64,000 nucleotides of DNA from contig NZ_JONN01000001.1 in the NCBI RefSeq assembly GCF_000711715.1, positions 1,488,001 through 1,552,000 on the forward strand. Direction: 5' to 3'. The position numbers were made by a program, and so were the translations under genes. This document shows, piece after piece, positions 1 to 7,729 of this stretch (positions are counted from its first letter, which is position 1; the number at the start of each line of letters is the position of its first letter). Below the pieces are notes generated by a model that saw only the letters and a program-made list of their open reading frames with translations, did not search any database and was not told where the DNA came from. This DNA is from Sphingomonas astaxanthinifaciens DSM 22298. GTDB lineage: Bacteria; Pseudomonadota; Alphaproteobacteria; Sphingomonadales; Sphingomonadaceae.

Positions 1-852
1 GCCTGCTAACGCCAGGATTTCATCGTTCCAACAATGTTGGACGTCGGTCAGCGGGCGCCCGACGAGCTTGGAAAGCAGCGAAGATTCGCGGGGATCGGTT
101 GGCGAGCGTACCGCGCGCAGTTTGCGCGCCAGAAACGCGCGCTCGCATTCGGAGAGTTCAAGGGTCAATTTGCCGGTGCCGTTCCACTCCACAGGCGCCT
201 CGATCATCCCGGTGATCGGCCAAGCCACCGTTTCGAGCGGCTTCTCGTCATCATCCAAGAGTGATTTCTTGCTCCCGGCAGCGAGGAGCCTTGCCATGTC
301 GGGGCGGCTCCAGGGACGTCCGTCTGGCCGCGTGCCAATCAATCCCCATTTGGCAAGCGCGGTCCAGTAGACATAAGCCGGCGGCTGGCTGATGGCTCGG
401 GGGTAAACGTCGCCACCGATCACGCCGTCCGGCTCGCCCGCGCCGTCCTTGAATTGAAGGCGACCGGTCAGGCCATGTTCGAGATCGACGAAAGCCTGCG
501 CGAAATCCTTGGGAACAGGTCGCTTGGCGCGCAGGCTTTGATAGAGCCAAGGGATGAGGAGCGCATATCGCAGCCGGGTATGCAGGACCGAGGTCCCCGG
601 AAAGAGATGGTCCGCGTAGCGCTGGTGAACAAGCAGGAAGCCGACCTCGTCGCGCACGCCCGCATTGGCGCCGAACATCATCTGCTCTGCTTGCCCAAGC
701 GCCTTCCGTGATAGAAACGTAAAACCAAATGACGACAAACTATGGTCCCCCCGGAACGCGACGCTTCGGATCGCTGTTCGACCGCGGTCTGGGCGATCAA
801 GCCTAGTTCCCGCAATCTGGCCTCGCAACGGAGGTCCAATCAACCCTTTCAT
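1..852 (-). CDS. DUF6361-like protein, 3' end beyond the window
   Basis: The minus strand is open without a stop from an ATG at 852-850 to the left edge, giving at least 284 codons; the C-terminus lies outside. The conceptual protein contains FLSRKALGQAEQMMFGANAG (about residues 52-71), then an FPGTSVLHTRLRYALLIPW block and later a LELSECERAFLARKL block. From memory these are hallmarks of the uncharacterised DUF6361 family. The start is uncertain: the frame stays open upstream of 852 (a GTG lies near 892) and there is no clear Shine-Dalgarno. The first 40 or so residues are Arg/Pro-rich and unlike the family body. It sits in the lower-GC accessory segment. Function unknown. Confidence 0.72.
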   Translation of the reverse strand, partial: MKGLIGPPLRGQIAGTRLDRPDRGRTAIRSVAFRGDHSLSSFGFTFLSRKALGQAEQMMFGANAGVRDEVGFLLVHQRYADHLFPGTSVLHTRLRYALLIPWLYQSLRAKRPVPKDFAQAFVDLEHGLTGRLQFKDGAGEPDGVIGGDVYPRAISQPPAYVYWTALAKWGLIGTRPDGRPWSRPDMARLLAAGSKKSLLDDDEKPLETVAWPITGMIEAPVEWNGTGKLTLELSECERAFLARKLRAVRSPTDPRESSLLSKLVGRPLTDVQHCWNDEILALAG

Positions 853-1538
853 CGGACGTTTCGCATCGACCTGGCTCAATATTGCCACTGTAATTACATG
901 GGAGTTGGCAAGGAGCGAGGTTTGATCAAAGGGTCGGAATCGCCTTTTCCGGTCGTCGGATTCTACGATGCAATGCAGCCTGGAAGAAAACTAAGTCTCG
1001 AAATAGCGAAACCGGTCTCTCGCAAACGGGACAGCAGTTGGTCTCTTGGGCACCTTTTCTCTCCGCATCAGTCGGAGCGGATCTTACAGGCAAACGCTTT
1101 GCACTCTACCAGAGCTTCCAACGCGAGCTGCGGCGCTCGATCACCTTGACGACGGCGCCCGTGCGGCCTCCACTTTCGTCAGGAGCTGCCGTCCGCGCCG
1201 GGTTCATCCGTAAGCCGCTTTGTCCCGCTTTCAGCAATTTTTCGGGTGACGACCACGATGAACGAACGGCGGGTTTAGGCATCGCGCCGGATCAGGCTGA
1301 ACGGCGACAATGGGCGCTAAGGCGCTGCCCGGGCGTCCACACGGTTAAACGTCTGCTTTTGCCGGTGCGGGCCCGAAAGCCGCCATTCCGCTTCCCACCA
1401 CCAGCAGGCGTTCGGATTTGCCAACCTAGGCGTCTGCCTCTGGCCGGCAGAAGACGGTCCGGGGTTCGTGTTCAAACTTGAAAGGCGGCCACTAATAGAC
1501 CTGCGCCAAAGGATCCGCTCTTGGACGCAGTCGCCGCG
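853..1538. other. intergenic, no supported gene
   Basis: Two overlapping plus-strand open frames lie here (about 742-1149 and 1038-1481). Their translations are Arg/Pro/Ser-rich and show no family signature, and neither has a ribosome binding site. I see no tRNA, repeat or convincing promoter. The base composition is intermediate. It may be decayed accessory DNA between the DUF6361 gene and the exonuclease. Confidence 0.5.
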
Positions 1539-2111
1539 CTAGATATCGCGTGGGGATTCAAGAGGCGCTGATCTCGGCGGGTAGCCCAGGTGAGCCTCCA
1601 TCAGCCTCGATGCGAGCCGTAGGGCATCGGGGCCCGCTCGATGGGGGACTGGGGCGCGGCTGAGGAGACAGGCGAGCTGACGGTGCTGGTCTGAACTGAA
1701 ATCGGCGGTCATGATTTCGATGTTGAATAGCGTGAACTGCTGTTCGCGGCCTGCGGCCTTGAACAAGGTGTCGAGCCAGTCCTGGTCATAGCGTGGAGCA
1801 TCACTCGCGACGATCGTTCTCGACCCCAGCAGGGTATTAAGCCAGTCGCACACCTGCTCCACTTCGCGGCCATCCCTTTCCGCAAGCTCGAGTGGAATGC
1901 CGTGGACAGCCGCGGATGCGTCCGACCACAAACCACTTCGAAGCCATGCTTCCGTCGGTTGGATCAGCGAGGCACCAACTTCGATAATCTTGGTAGGGGC
2001 CCGAACCAGCGCTACCCCGACCTCAAGGGGATAGCTTCCGGTCCCCAATGCTGAGGCCTCAATATCGAGCACGGCGACCGGCCGGTCACTCTGAATTAGA
2101 ATGTTTTTCAT
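1539..2111 (-). CDS. DEDD-type 3'-5' exonuclease-like protein
   Basis: A 190-aa protein with the RNase H-fold exonuclease layout. ExoI is VLDIEASAL (Asp16, Glu18), the ExoII Asp lies in SDAPRYDQDW (Asp109 or 111), and ExoIII is PHRAGPDAL (His157, Asp162), matching the DEDDh subclass. Proteins of this fold remove 3' nucleotides from DNA or RNA; the substrate cannot be told here. The length fits a stand-alone domain. The ATG at 2111 is chosen because AAAGGA lies about 8 nt upstream and translation then begins just before ExoI; a longer in-frame start at 2150 has no such support. It stands alone in the accessory segment. Confidence 0.75.
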   Translation of the reverse strand: MKNILIQSDRPVAVLDIEASALGTGSYPLEVGVALVRAPTKIIEVGASLIQPTEAWLRSGLWSDASAAVHGIPLELAERDGREVEQVCDWLNTLLGSRTIVASDAPRYDQDWLDTLFKAAGREQQFTLFNIEIMTADFSSDQHRQLACLLSRAPVPHRAGPDALRLASRLMEAHLGYPPRSAPLESPRDI

Positions 2112-2565
2112 CCATTCAGTCCTTTCGCCACCGTGATCTTCAACCCTCAAAAGGATCAGCCGACCCCGACCTTTTCCTTGCGAGGATAGCCGCTGATTAG
2201 GTCTTGTTTGGATCGCCGTTTATCGTGCGGCGCCGCATGTAGAGGGTTTGATCCACAACTCGCTCGGCTTGGAACAGGGAATACCGAGTCTGGTCTGGAA
2301 TCTTACGGCCCCAGTGACGAGACCGGGCCTCAGACGGGCCTGATTCCGCGTCTCCGCGCGGGCGCGGATGACGCGCGGGTAGAGCGTAGTCGTGGACCGG
2401 TGCTACAGCCCTTCATTGGCCGGACGCTACCGCGGCGCCAGCTGACGCCGCAGGTAATCTTACGCAGGTGCCAAATGTGTCGGCAATGTGCTCGAAGTGC
2501 CTTGAGAGAAAAAGCATTTCACTTCATCAGGCGATTAGCCTCGAGGAGACATAAACGCTCTCAAA
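2112..2565. other. intergenic, no supported gene
   Basis: This stretch lies between the exonuclease and the next small frame. A 126-codon plus frame (2208-2588) crosses it but has no ribosome binding site and a translation without recognisable features. It may hold the promoter of the exonuclease gene; I see no clear -35/-10 pair. Confidence 0.45.
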
Positions 2566-2730
2566 ATGATCTTTCATCCCTTCGCTGAACCGACGACGGA
2601 TTCGGAGCGCCTGATCTACCGACCTGAACGGCCGGATTGGCGCCAAGTGGCCATCCGCGCCATCTGTGAGCGGGTTTCGCGTCTATCTGAAATGCTTTCA
2701 TTACGCTCTTGGTCGTGGCCTACTGCTTGA
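2566..2730 (+). CDS. possible 54-aa hypothetical protein
   Basis: A short ATG frame reading MIFHPFAEPTTDSERL followed by alternating charged and hydrophobic residues (a DWRQVAIRAICERVSRLSEM helix) to TGA at 2728. A purine-rich GAGGAGA lies about 17 nt upstream, which is rather far. The composition looks protein-like and differs from the surrounding non-coding frames, but no family is recognised. It precedes the LuxR-type gene on the same strand. Confidence 0.3.
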   Translation: MIFHPFAEPTTDSERLIYRPERPDWRQVAIRAICERVSRLSEMLSLRSWSWPTA

Positions 2731-2874
2731 AAACTTTTATCACTAAGCCCGCAGCCCGACGCTTGCCGCCGTCGATTTGCTGCGCCAACGGCATCGGCAA
2801 CACGAAAGCGGCCAATCGACTGGAAACTCTTTCTTATCGAGAGCATAATTTTTGCCGCCGATTGAGGATAAGTG

Positions 2875-3345
2875 ATGCCCAATGCCGTAGGCGCAAAATC
2901 CGGGTCTTTGCTAACTGACCGCCAGACCGAATGCCTTCGACTGTTCTGGTCTCGAAAGAGCGCGAAGGAAATCGGGCAGGAGCTCGGCATCTCCCATCAT
3001 GCGGTTGAAAAGCATCTACAGGCCTGTCGCGAGAGACTTGGAGTACAGACTTCGGTTGAGGCCGCGCGAATGGTGTTCGGTGGCAGCGTGAACGCTACGG
3101 TCCGACCGTATTACGACGCCTCGGAGCTTCATGCCGACCTTCCGTCGCTGCACCTGTCTGTAACCCCATCAGCGCACGAACGAGACTGGGGGGGAACAGA
3201 CGAGAAAGGGCTGATAAACCGTTTCGGCCCAGTCTCTATTCTGCTGTTGATACTCGGGGTCGGGATCGGAGCGATTCTGGCGGTTGCCGTCATTATTGAG
3301 GCGGCACAGGGGATCGATCAGTTGGGTAGCGTTCTCTTCAACTGA
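2875..3345 (+). CDS. LuxR/GerE-type HTH regulator with C-terminal membrane segment
   Basis: A 156-aa protein. Residues about 13-68 form a GerE-type helix-turn-helix (LTDRQTECLRLFW, then AKEIGQELGISHHAVEKHLQ), the DNA-binding half of LuxR/NarL regulators. Residues about 119-145 are one hydrophobic span (VSILLLILGVGIGAILAVAV). There is no receiver or autoinducer domain, so the HTH leads and the protein appears tethered to the inner membrane by its C-terminus. The ATG at 2875 is preferred over the adjacent GTG (2872) because GAGG lies 8 nt before it. It is followed 38 nt later by another small gene on the same strand, probably co-transcribed. Targets unknown. Confidence 0.75.
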   Translation: MPNAVGAKSGSLLTDRQTECLRLFWSRKSAKEIGQELGISHHAVEKHLQACRERLGVQTSVEAARMVFGGSVNATVRPYYDASELHADLPSLHLSVTPSAHERDWGGTDEKGLINRFGPVSILLLILGVGIGAILAVAVIIEAAQGIDQLGSVLFN

Positions 3346-3383
3346 CCCCGTTCAAGACGTGCGCCTCTGACAGGAGAGAATGC

Positions 3384-3725
3384 GTGTTGAACGAACGCCA
3401 CGAAGTCGCCCGAATGATTGCAGGTGAATTGCTTCCAGCCGAAAAGGACATTGACACTGCAATCGTGCGCAATGCCCGACTGACCATCGCCGTGGTTGAA
3501 GGCCGCACCAAGCTACGGCTGCCGCTGACGACGGGTCAGGAAGGGCTTGAACTCGTATCGAAAGCTAATGCTAGCCTTGTGGAAGCTCGCGGGCTCATGG
3601 CAGAAGCGCATATCGCCTTCCGCGCAACGCAGTCGGAAATTGGCCTCGATGCCTTCAGCTACGGTGATATTGTCGAGTGTCCGCCGAGCAAGGCGAACGC
3701 GACTCCACTAGTTCGCGTCGCGTAG
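3384..3725 (+). CDS. hypothetical 113-aa soluble protein
   Basis: It starts at GTG 3384 after AGGAGAG. The protein is mostly helical and soluble: MLNERHEVARMIAGELLPAE, then TLRLPLTTGQEGLELVSKAN-like segments (here KLRLPLTTGQEGLELV) and a helix SLVEARGLMAEAHIAF. There is no signal peptide or membrane span. It lies directly behind the membrane-bound LuxR-type gene and before a membrane protein gene, suggesting a small operon. I do not recognise the family; a partner role to the regulator is only inferred from proximity. Confidence 0.6.
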   Translation: MLNERHEVARMIAGELLPAEKDIDTAIVRNARLTIAVVEGRTKLRLPLTTGQEGLELVSKANASLVEARGLMAEAHIAFRATQSEIGLDAFSYGDIVECPPSKANATPLVRVA

Positions 3726-3764
3726 GAACAGAGCAGCCATGAACGAGTGCCGGCGAGGCGAGTA

Positions 3765-4229
3765 ATGATCCGCGTCGGCCTCTTTCTGACTGCCTTTACT
3801 TTATGCGCAGGCTACGCATTCAAAGCGGGCGGCAAACCAGAGCGGGTCGCAATGATGGCCCAACTGATCGCACTCCTGCTCTCTTCATCGGTCGCCTTCT
3901 GGAGAGATTCTGGCGTATTCGCTACGCTAATTCGCGGCTGGCTAATGATCGATCTTACGCTCTTGCTGGTACTGATTTTAGTGGCACTTCGCGCCAATCG
4001 AATTTGGACAATTGTGCTGGCCGGTCTCCAGCTCGCAGCGATTTTCGCTCATCTTTCCAAAACACTTTATCCGGGGCTGTCACCCCTGGGTTATGCTGTG
4101 TTCGTGCAAATTTGGGCTTGGCCCATGCTCATTGCGACAGCGCTTGGCGTTCGGAATCATCGTCGACGAGTCGCGATTTCTGGCAAAGAGGCCGATTGGA
4201 AACCGCTGACCTTCAGCGGGCCAGTCTAG
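3765..4229 (+). CDS. hypothetical inner-membrane protein
   Basis: A 154-aa protein with about four to five hydrophobic spans (VGLFLTAFTLCAGYAF, MAQLIALLLSSSVAFW, MIDLTLLLVLILVALR, IVLAGLQLAAIFAHL, FVQIWAWPMLIATALGV) and a basic RNHRRRVAIS tail. The ATG at 3765 follows GAGGCGAG by about 5 nt; a GTG at 3747 is also in frame but lacks a site. It follows the 113-aa gene by 39 nt. No family recognised. Its GC content is visibly lower than in the core genes to the right. Confidence 0.6.
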   Translation: MIRVGLFLTAFTLCAGYAFKAGGKPERVAMMAQLIALLLSSSVAFWRDSGVFATLIRGWLMIDLTLLLVLILVALRANRIWTIVLAGLQLAAIFAHLSKTLYPGLSPLGYAVFVQIWAWPMLIATALGVRNHRRRVAISGKEADWKPLTFSGPV

Positions 4230-4303
4230 CCGGCACCCACACCAAATTTTCTAAGAAAGCGTCCGTTTCTCTTCATCGCCCGCATCTGAAGGGCCGTAGA
4301 GAG

Positions 4304-4657
4304 ATGATTGATTTCCTTCGCATCCATGCTCGCGAGACGCCAGGCGCTTCTCTTCGAGCCGTTTTTATCGACCAAAACTGTGTCTACCTCGGCTCCACGC
4401 TGATCGCCGAAAGCGAAGCTGCGATACGCGATTACGATCCAAGGGCGGTCTTAGACGCAGCGTTCGTCGCAGGAGCCGCTGGCTTTGTTCTTGGCAAAGC
4501 AAATGTGGCAGAAAGTCTCGATCTCGAAAAGAATGAGTTAGCCAAAGCACGCTGGCTTCTTTGGGAAGGCGAGCGCGTAAACCTGTATCTGCTTGATTAC
4601 CTAATAGTCCACAGGATGGACGTAGGTGGCCGAGCGTACACCCTTGAAAGGCGGTAA
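4304..4657 (+). CDS. RadC/JAB-like protein lacking the metal-binding motif
   Basis: A 117-aa protein that aligns by eye with the JAB domain of RadC: AVFIDQNCVYLGSTLIAES matches the family FLD-strand, YDPRAVLDAAFVAGAAGFVL the R/E-V-F helix, and LLDYLIVHR the terminal D-H-hIIhG strand. Where RadC has HNHPSG plus a downstream Asp, this protein has GKANVAES and KNELAKAR, so the His and Asp zinc ligands are absent. The fold may be kept for binding rather than hydrolysis. The ATG at 4304 follows AGAGAG; the body is intact with no frameshift. It lies 4 nt before the winged-helix gene, so they are probably co-expressed. Confidence 0.6.
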   Translation: MIDFLRIHARETPGASLRAVFIDQNCVYLGSTLIAESEAAIRDYDPRAVLDAAFVAGAAGFVLGKANVAESLDLEKNELAKARWLLWEGERVNLYLLDYLIVHRMDVGGRAYTLERR

Positions 4658-4661
4658 TCTT

Positions 4662-5144
4662 ATGGCGAGTAACGGCCCCGACGGCTTGCCACGTTCAGCC
4701 GAATCAGAACTCTCCCTGCGGCCTATTCTTTGCCGAATTGAAAATGCTCAAAAAAGACGTGCAGCAGGTTTCACGGCAGAGACCAAATTGTCGGCGCATA
4801 ATGACCCGCAGCCGATACTTAAGGCTGGCGCCGCTGAATTGCTGGAAATGCGTCGGCGGCGGGAGCGAATACTGTCGCCGGATCTTGTGGACGGTCCTTC
4901 TTGGGTCATGCTCTTGCATGCCTACGTATCGCCTAACAGCGTGATGATGACCAAGGAGCTTCTCAACGCGACCTCGGTCCCACAGACCACCGCGTTTCGC
5001 TGGCTTCAATACCTTGAGCAGGAGGGATATCTAGAGAAGGCTGAGCATCCTTCATTGACCGACAATCGCGCGACATTTTACCGGCTGACACCTGACGGCC
5101 GTGTCAGCTTGGAGCGGGTTCTCGAGGACATGTTGCGCGAATGA
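4662..5144 (+). CDS. winged-helix (MarR-like) DNA-binding protein, copy 1
   Basis: A 160-aa protein. About 65 polar N-terminal residues precede a winged helix: SWVMLLHAYVS, MTKELLNATSVPQTTAFRWL (recognition helix), YLEQEGYLEKAE, then a wing with DNRATFYRLTPDG. It is clearly homologous to the product of 50000-50485, which shares SW-x-hLL, VP-x-TTA-x-RWLQ and EGL/YL. The ATG at 4662 is preferred because AAAGGCGG lies about 8 nt upstream; a GTG at 4626 would overlap the previous gene by 32 nt. It is followed by a small helical gene, as in copy 2. Likely a transcription regulator; ligand and targets unknown. Confidence 0.68.
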   Translation: MASNGPDGLPRSAESELSLRPILCRIENAQKRRAAGFTAETKLSAHNDPQPILKAGAAELLEMRRRRERILSPDLVDGPSWVMLLHAYVSPNSVMMTKELLNATSVPQTTAFRWLQYLEQEGYLEKAEHPSLTDNRATFYRLTPDGRVSLERVLEDMLRE

Positions 5145-5195
5145 CCATGCCGCCGCATTGTCCCTCCCGCTTCGGTGGGAGGCAGCAGACCGCAG

Positions 5196-5369
5196 ATGGC
5201 GCAAGCGGCTCAAGAGCCTGGCGGTGTGAATCGTGCCGAAGCGCTTCGCGCGGCACTGCTTCATGCCCGCGAAGCGCTGCGAATCCTGGACGAAGCCGAT
5301 TCACACTCTATGGCCGCTCTTCGCTGTCAGTGGCTGGTGGATGAGATCCTGTCGCAGCTAGAACGCTAA
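5196..5369 (+). CDS. small helical protein, partner of winged-helix copy 1
   Basis: A 57-aa protein, predicted as two helices: NRAEALRAALLHAREALRIL and ALRCQWLVDEILSQLER around a DEADSHSM turn. It resembles the 57-aa product of 50572-50745 in length, position behind a winged-helix gene, and the L-x-x-AR-x-x-A/L-LxLLDEA pattern. The ATG at 5196 follows GGGAGGCAGCAG; a GTG at 5175 is possible. It may bind the adjacent regulator or act as a small antagonist, but that is inferred only from the repeated pairing. Confidence 0.55.
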   Translation: MAQAAQEPGGVNRAEALRAALLHAREALRILDEADSHSMAALRCQWLVDEILSQLER

Positions 5370-5502
5370 CGCTGGCTTGTTTTCGCAAAGGACATTCTTA
5401 CGAAGACTCACGAGCGCCGAACCCATTTGGCCGGCCCAAGCCCTCCCAGGGGGGCGCGGTCAACCTTCCCTTCGCTGCCGGGCGGGGTTAGCGCTTTTCG
5501 CC

Positions 5503-6234
5503 ATGCCCGCCACTCCCGCCTGGCCGCCGCGCGCCCTGCCCCGCCTGTTCGTCGAACAGCCGCTCGGCCCCGACCATGCCGTCCTCCTAGAAGGCAAACC
5601 TGCCCACTATCTCTCCAATGTGCTGCGGCTGGGTGAAGGAGCTCAGCTCCTTGTGTTTGACGGGGACAGCGGTGAATGGCGGGCGCGGATCGAGGGAGTG
5701 GCCAAGAGGCGACTGGTGCTGCGGGTTGTTGACCACGTCCGCCCGGCCGAGACGCTGCCGCCGCTGACCCTCGCCTTCGCCCCGGTCAAGCGCGCGTCGG
5801 TCGAGTGGCTGGTCGAAAAGGCAACCGAACTCGGCGTCGCGCGGCTGCTGCCGGTGGCGACTCAGCGCACCGTGATCGAGCGGCTCAACCCCGAGCGCCT
5901 GCGCGCGATCGCGATCGAGGCGGCCGAGCAATGTGGACGGACGCGGCTGCCCGAACTTGCCGAACCGGTGAAGCTGGCGGCACTCCTCCGGGATTCCGGC
6001 GGCACCTTGCTCTTCGCCGACGAGACCGGCGGCGTGCCTTTGCTGTCGATCGCCGCGCCCGGCCCGGCCACCATCCTGATCGGTCCCGAGGGCGGCTTCA
6101 CGCCCGACGAGCGCGAGGCGATCCTCGCCGCCGGTGCCCACGGCGTCGGCCTCGGCCCGCGCATTCTGCGAGCGGAGACCGCCGCGCTCGCCGCCGTCAC
6201 CCTCTATATGGCGGGCGCCGGAGATTGGCGCTAA
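5503..6234 (+). CDS. rsmE: 16S rRNA (uracil1498-N3)-methyltransferase RsmE
   Basis: A 243-aa SPOUT-class methyltransferase that methylates N3 of U1498 in 16S rRNA using AdoMet. An N-terminal PUA-like part (LFVEQPLGPDHAVLLEGKPA, then YLSNVLRLGEG) is followed by the knotted domain with KRASVEWLVEKATELGV, IEAAEQCGRTRLPE, ILIGPEGGFTPDERE and LGPRILRAETAALAA, the three signature blocks. The ATG at 5503 gives a normal family length; the frame extends upstream to 5377 with low-complexity sequence. gshA begins 10 nt after the stop and is probably co-transcribed. This is the first clearly core, high-GC gene to the right of the accessory segment. Confidence 0.95.
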   Translation: MPATPAWPPRALPRLFVEQPLGPDHAVLLEGKPAHYLSNVLRLGEGAQLLVFDGDSGEWRARIEGVAKRRLVLRVVDHVRPAETLPPLTLAFAPVKRASVEWLVEKATELGVARLLPVATQRTVIERLNPERLRAIAIEAAEQCGRTRLPELAEPVKLAALLRDSGGTLLFADETGGVPLLSIAAPGPATILIGPEGGFTPDEREAILAAGAHGVGLGPRILRAETAALAAVTLYMAGAGDWR

Positions 6235-6244
6235 CGCGCCCCTC

Positions 6245-7615
6245 ATGACGACGCGAACCGACCTGAGTGAAAGCCCGCTGATCGAGGGACGGGACGATCT
6301 CCTGTCGGTATTCGCCAAGGGCGAGAAGCCGCCCGCCGACTGGCGGATCGGGACCGAGCACGAGAAGTTCGTCTATCGCACCGCCGACCATCGCGCGCCC
6401 TCGTGGGACGAGCCCGGCGGAATCCGCGACCTCCTCCTGGGCCTGACCGACTATGGCTGGCGCCCGGTCGAGGAGAATGGGAAGATCATCGCGCTGACCG
6501 GCAGCGACGGGACGATCAGTCTCGAGCCGGCCGGCCAGCTCGAGCTGTCGGGCGCGCCGCTCGCCTCGCTCCACGAGACCTGCGCCGAGGCCGGGCGTCA
6601 CCTCGAGCAGGTGAAGGCGGTCGGCGACCGGCTCGGGCTCGGCTTTCTCGGGCTCGGCATGTGGCCCGACAAGACCCGCGCAGCACTGCCGATCATGCCC
6701 AAGGGCCGCTATGCGATCATGCTGCGCCACATGCCGCGGGTGGGCAATCTCGGCCTCGACATGATGCTTCGGACCTGCACCATCCAGGTCAATCTCGACT
6801 ATGAGAGCGAAGCCGACATGGCCAAGAAGTTCCGGGTCGGCCTCGCGCTGCAGCCGGTGGCGACCGCGCTCTTCGCCAATTCGCCGCTGACCGAAGGCAA
6901 GCCCAACGGCTTCAAGAGCTTCCGAAGCCACATCTGGACCGACACCGACCCCCACCGGACGGGCATGCTCCCCTTCGTGTTCGAGGACGGCTTCGGCTAC
7001 GAACGCTACTGCGACTATGCGCTCGACGTGCCGATGTATTTCGTGATGCGCGACGGGCGATACATCGACTGCGCCGGCGAAAGCTTCCGCGCCTTCCTCG
7101 ATGGCAAGCTCCCGCAGCTGCCGGGCGAGAAGCCGACGATCGCCGACTGGACCGACCATCTCTCCACCGCCTTCCCCGAAGTGCGCCTCAAGAGCTTCCT
7201 CGAGATGCGCGGCGCCGATGGCGGACGGTGGGGCCGGATCTGCGCGCTTCCGGCCCTGTGGGTGGGGCTGCTCTACGACGGCCAGGCGCTCGACGCGGCC
7301 TGGGACCTCGTCAAGCACTGGACGATCGAGGAGCGCGAGCAGCTTCGCGCCGACGTGCCCGCGCAGGCGCTCGAGGCCAGGGTGCCGGGCGGCGGGACCA
7401 TGCAGGAGCTTGCCGCCAAGGTGATCGACATCGCCTCGACCGGCCTCTCCAACCGCGCGCGGCTCGATGCCGGCGGGACCAACGAGGTCGGCTTCCTCGA
7501 CCCCCTGCGCGAAGTCGTCGCGACCGGCGTCACGCCGGCCGACCGGCTGCTCGGCCGGTATCATGGCGAGTGGGCTGGCGATGTGTCGCGCGTGTACCAG
7601 GAGCTGAGCTTCTAG
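6245..7615 (+). CDS. gshA: glutamate--cysteine ligase (plant/alphaproteobacterial type)
   Basis: A 456-aa enzyme that joins L-glutamate and L-cysteine with ATP, the first step of glutathione synthesis, in the cytosol. Family marks include DWRIGTEHEKFVYR near the N-terminus, DGTISLEPAGQLELSGAPL, MPRVGNLGLDMMLRTCTIQV and SPLTEGKPNGFKSFRSHIW, typical of the GCS2/plant-type ligases of alphaproteobacteria rather than the E. coli GshA type. The ATG at 6245 lies 10 nt after rsmE and gives full family length. A GC hairpin lies at 7676-7691 before the next gene. Confidence 0.94.
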   Translation: MTTRTDLSESPLIEGRDDLLSVFAKGEKPPADWRIGTEHEKFVYRTADHRAPSWDEPGGIRDLLLGLTDYGWRPVEENGKIIALTGSDGTISLEPAGQLELSGAPLASLHETCAEAGRHLEQVKAVGDRLGLGFLGLGMWPDKTRAALPIMPKGRYAIMLRHMPRVGNLGLDMMLRTCTIQVNLDYESEADMAKKFRVGLALQPVATALFANSPLTEGKPNGFKSFRSHIWTDTDPHRTGMLPFVFEDGFGYERYCDYALDVPMYFVMRDGRYIDCAGESFRAFLDGKLPQLPGEKPTIADWTDHLSTAFPEVRLKSFLEMRGADGGRWGRICALPALWVGLLYDGQALDAAWDLVKHWTIEEREQLRADVPAQALEARVPGGGTMQELAAKVIDIASTGLSNRARLDAGGTNEVGFLDPLREVVATGVTPADRLLGRYHGEWAGDVSRVYQELSF

Positions 7616-7675
7616 GGCGAACAGTTCACGCCGCCCTTGGCCTCGGCGGCCGTCGGGAGTAGAGGGGCGCGGCAA

Positions 7676-7691
7676 GCAGCCGGGGGGCTGC
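7676..7691 (+). terminator. GC-rich hairpin between gshA and the TonB receptor gene
   Basis: A perfect 6-bp stem GCAGCC/GGCTGC with a four-G loop, 61 nt after the gshA stop. No T-run follows, so it is at best a weak or Rho-assisted terminator, or an mRNA-stabilising leader element for the receptor gene. Confidence 0.25.
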
Positions 7692-7729
7692 CCGTAACCG
7701 TATCCGTCGCACTTTCCACCGGGGGCATC

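Noticed and set aside
742..1481. Two overlapping plus-strand frames
   Set aside because: No ribosome binding site, no motifs and low-complexity Arg/Pro/Ser translation.
2208..2588. 126-codon plus-strand frame
   Set aside because: No start signal and no protein-like features; it also overlaps the start of a better small frame at 2566.
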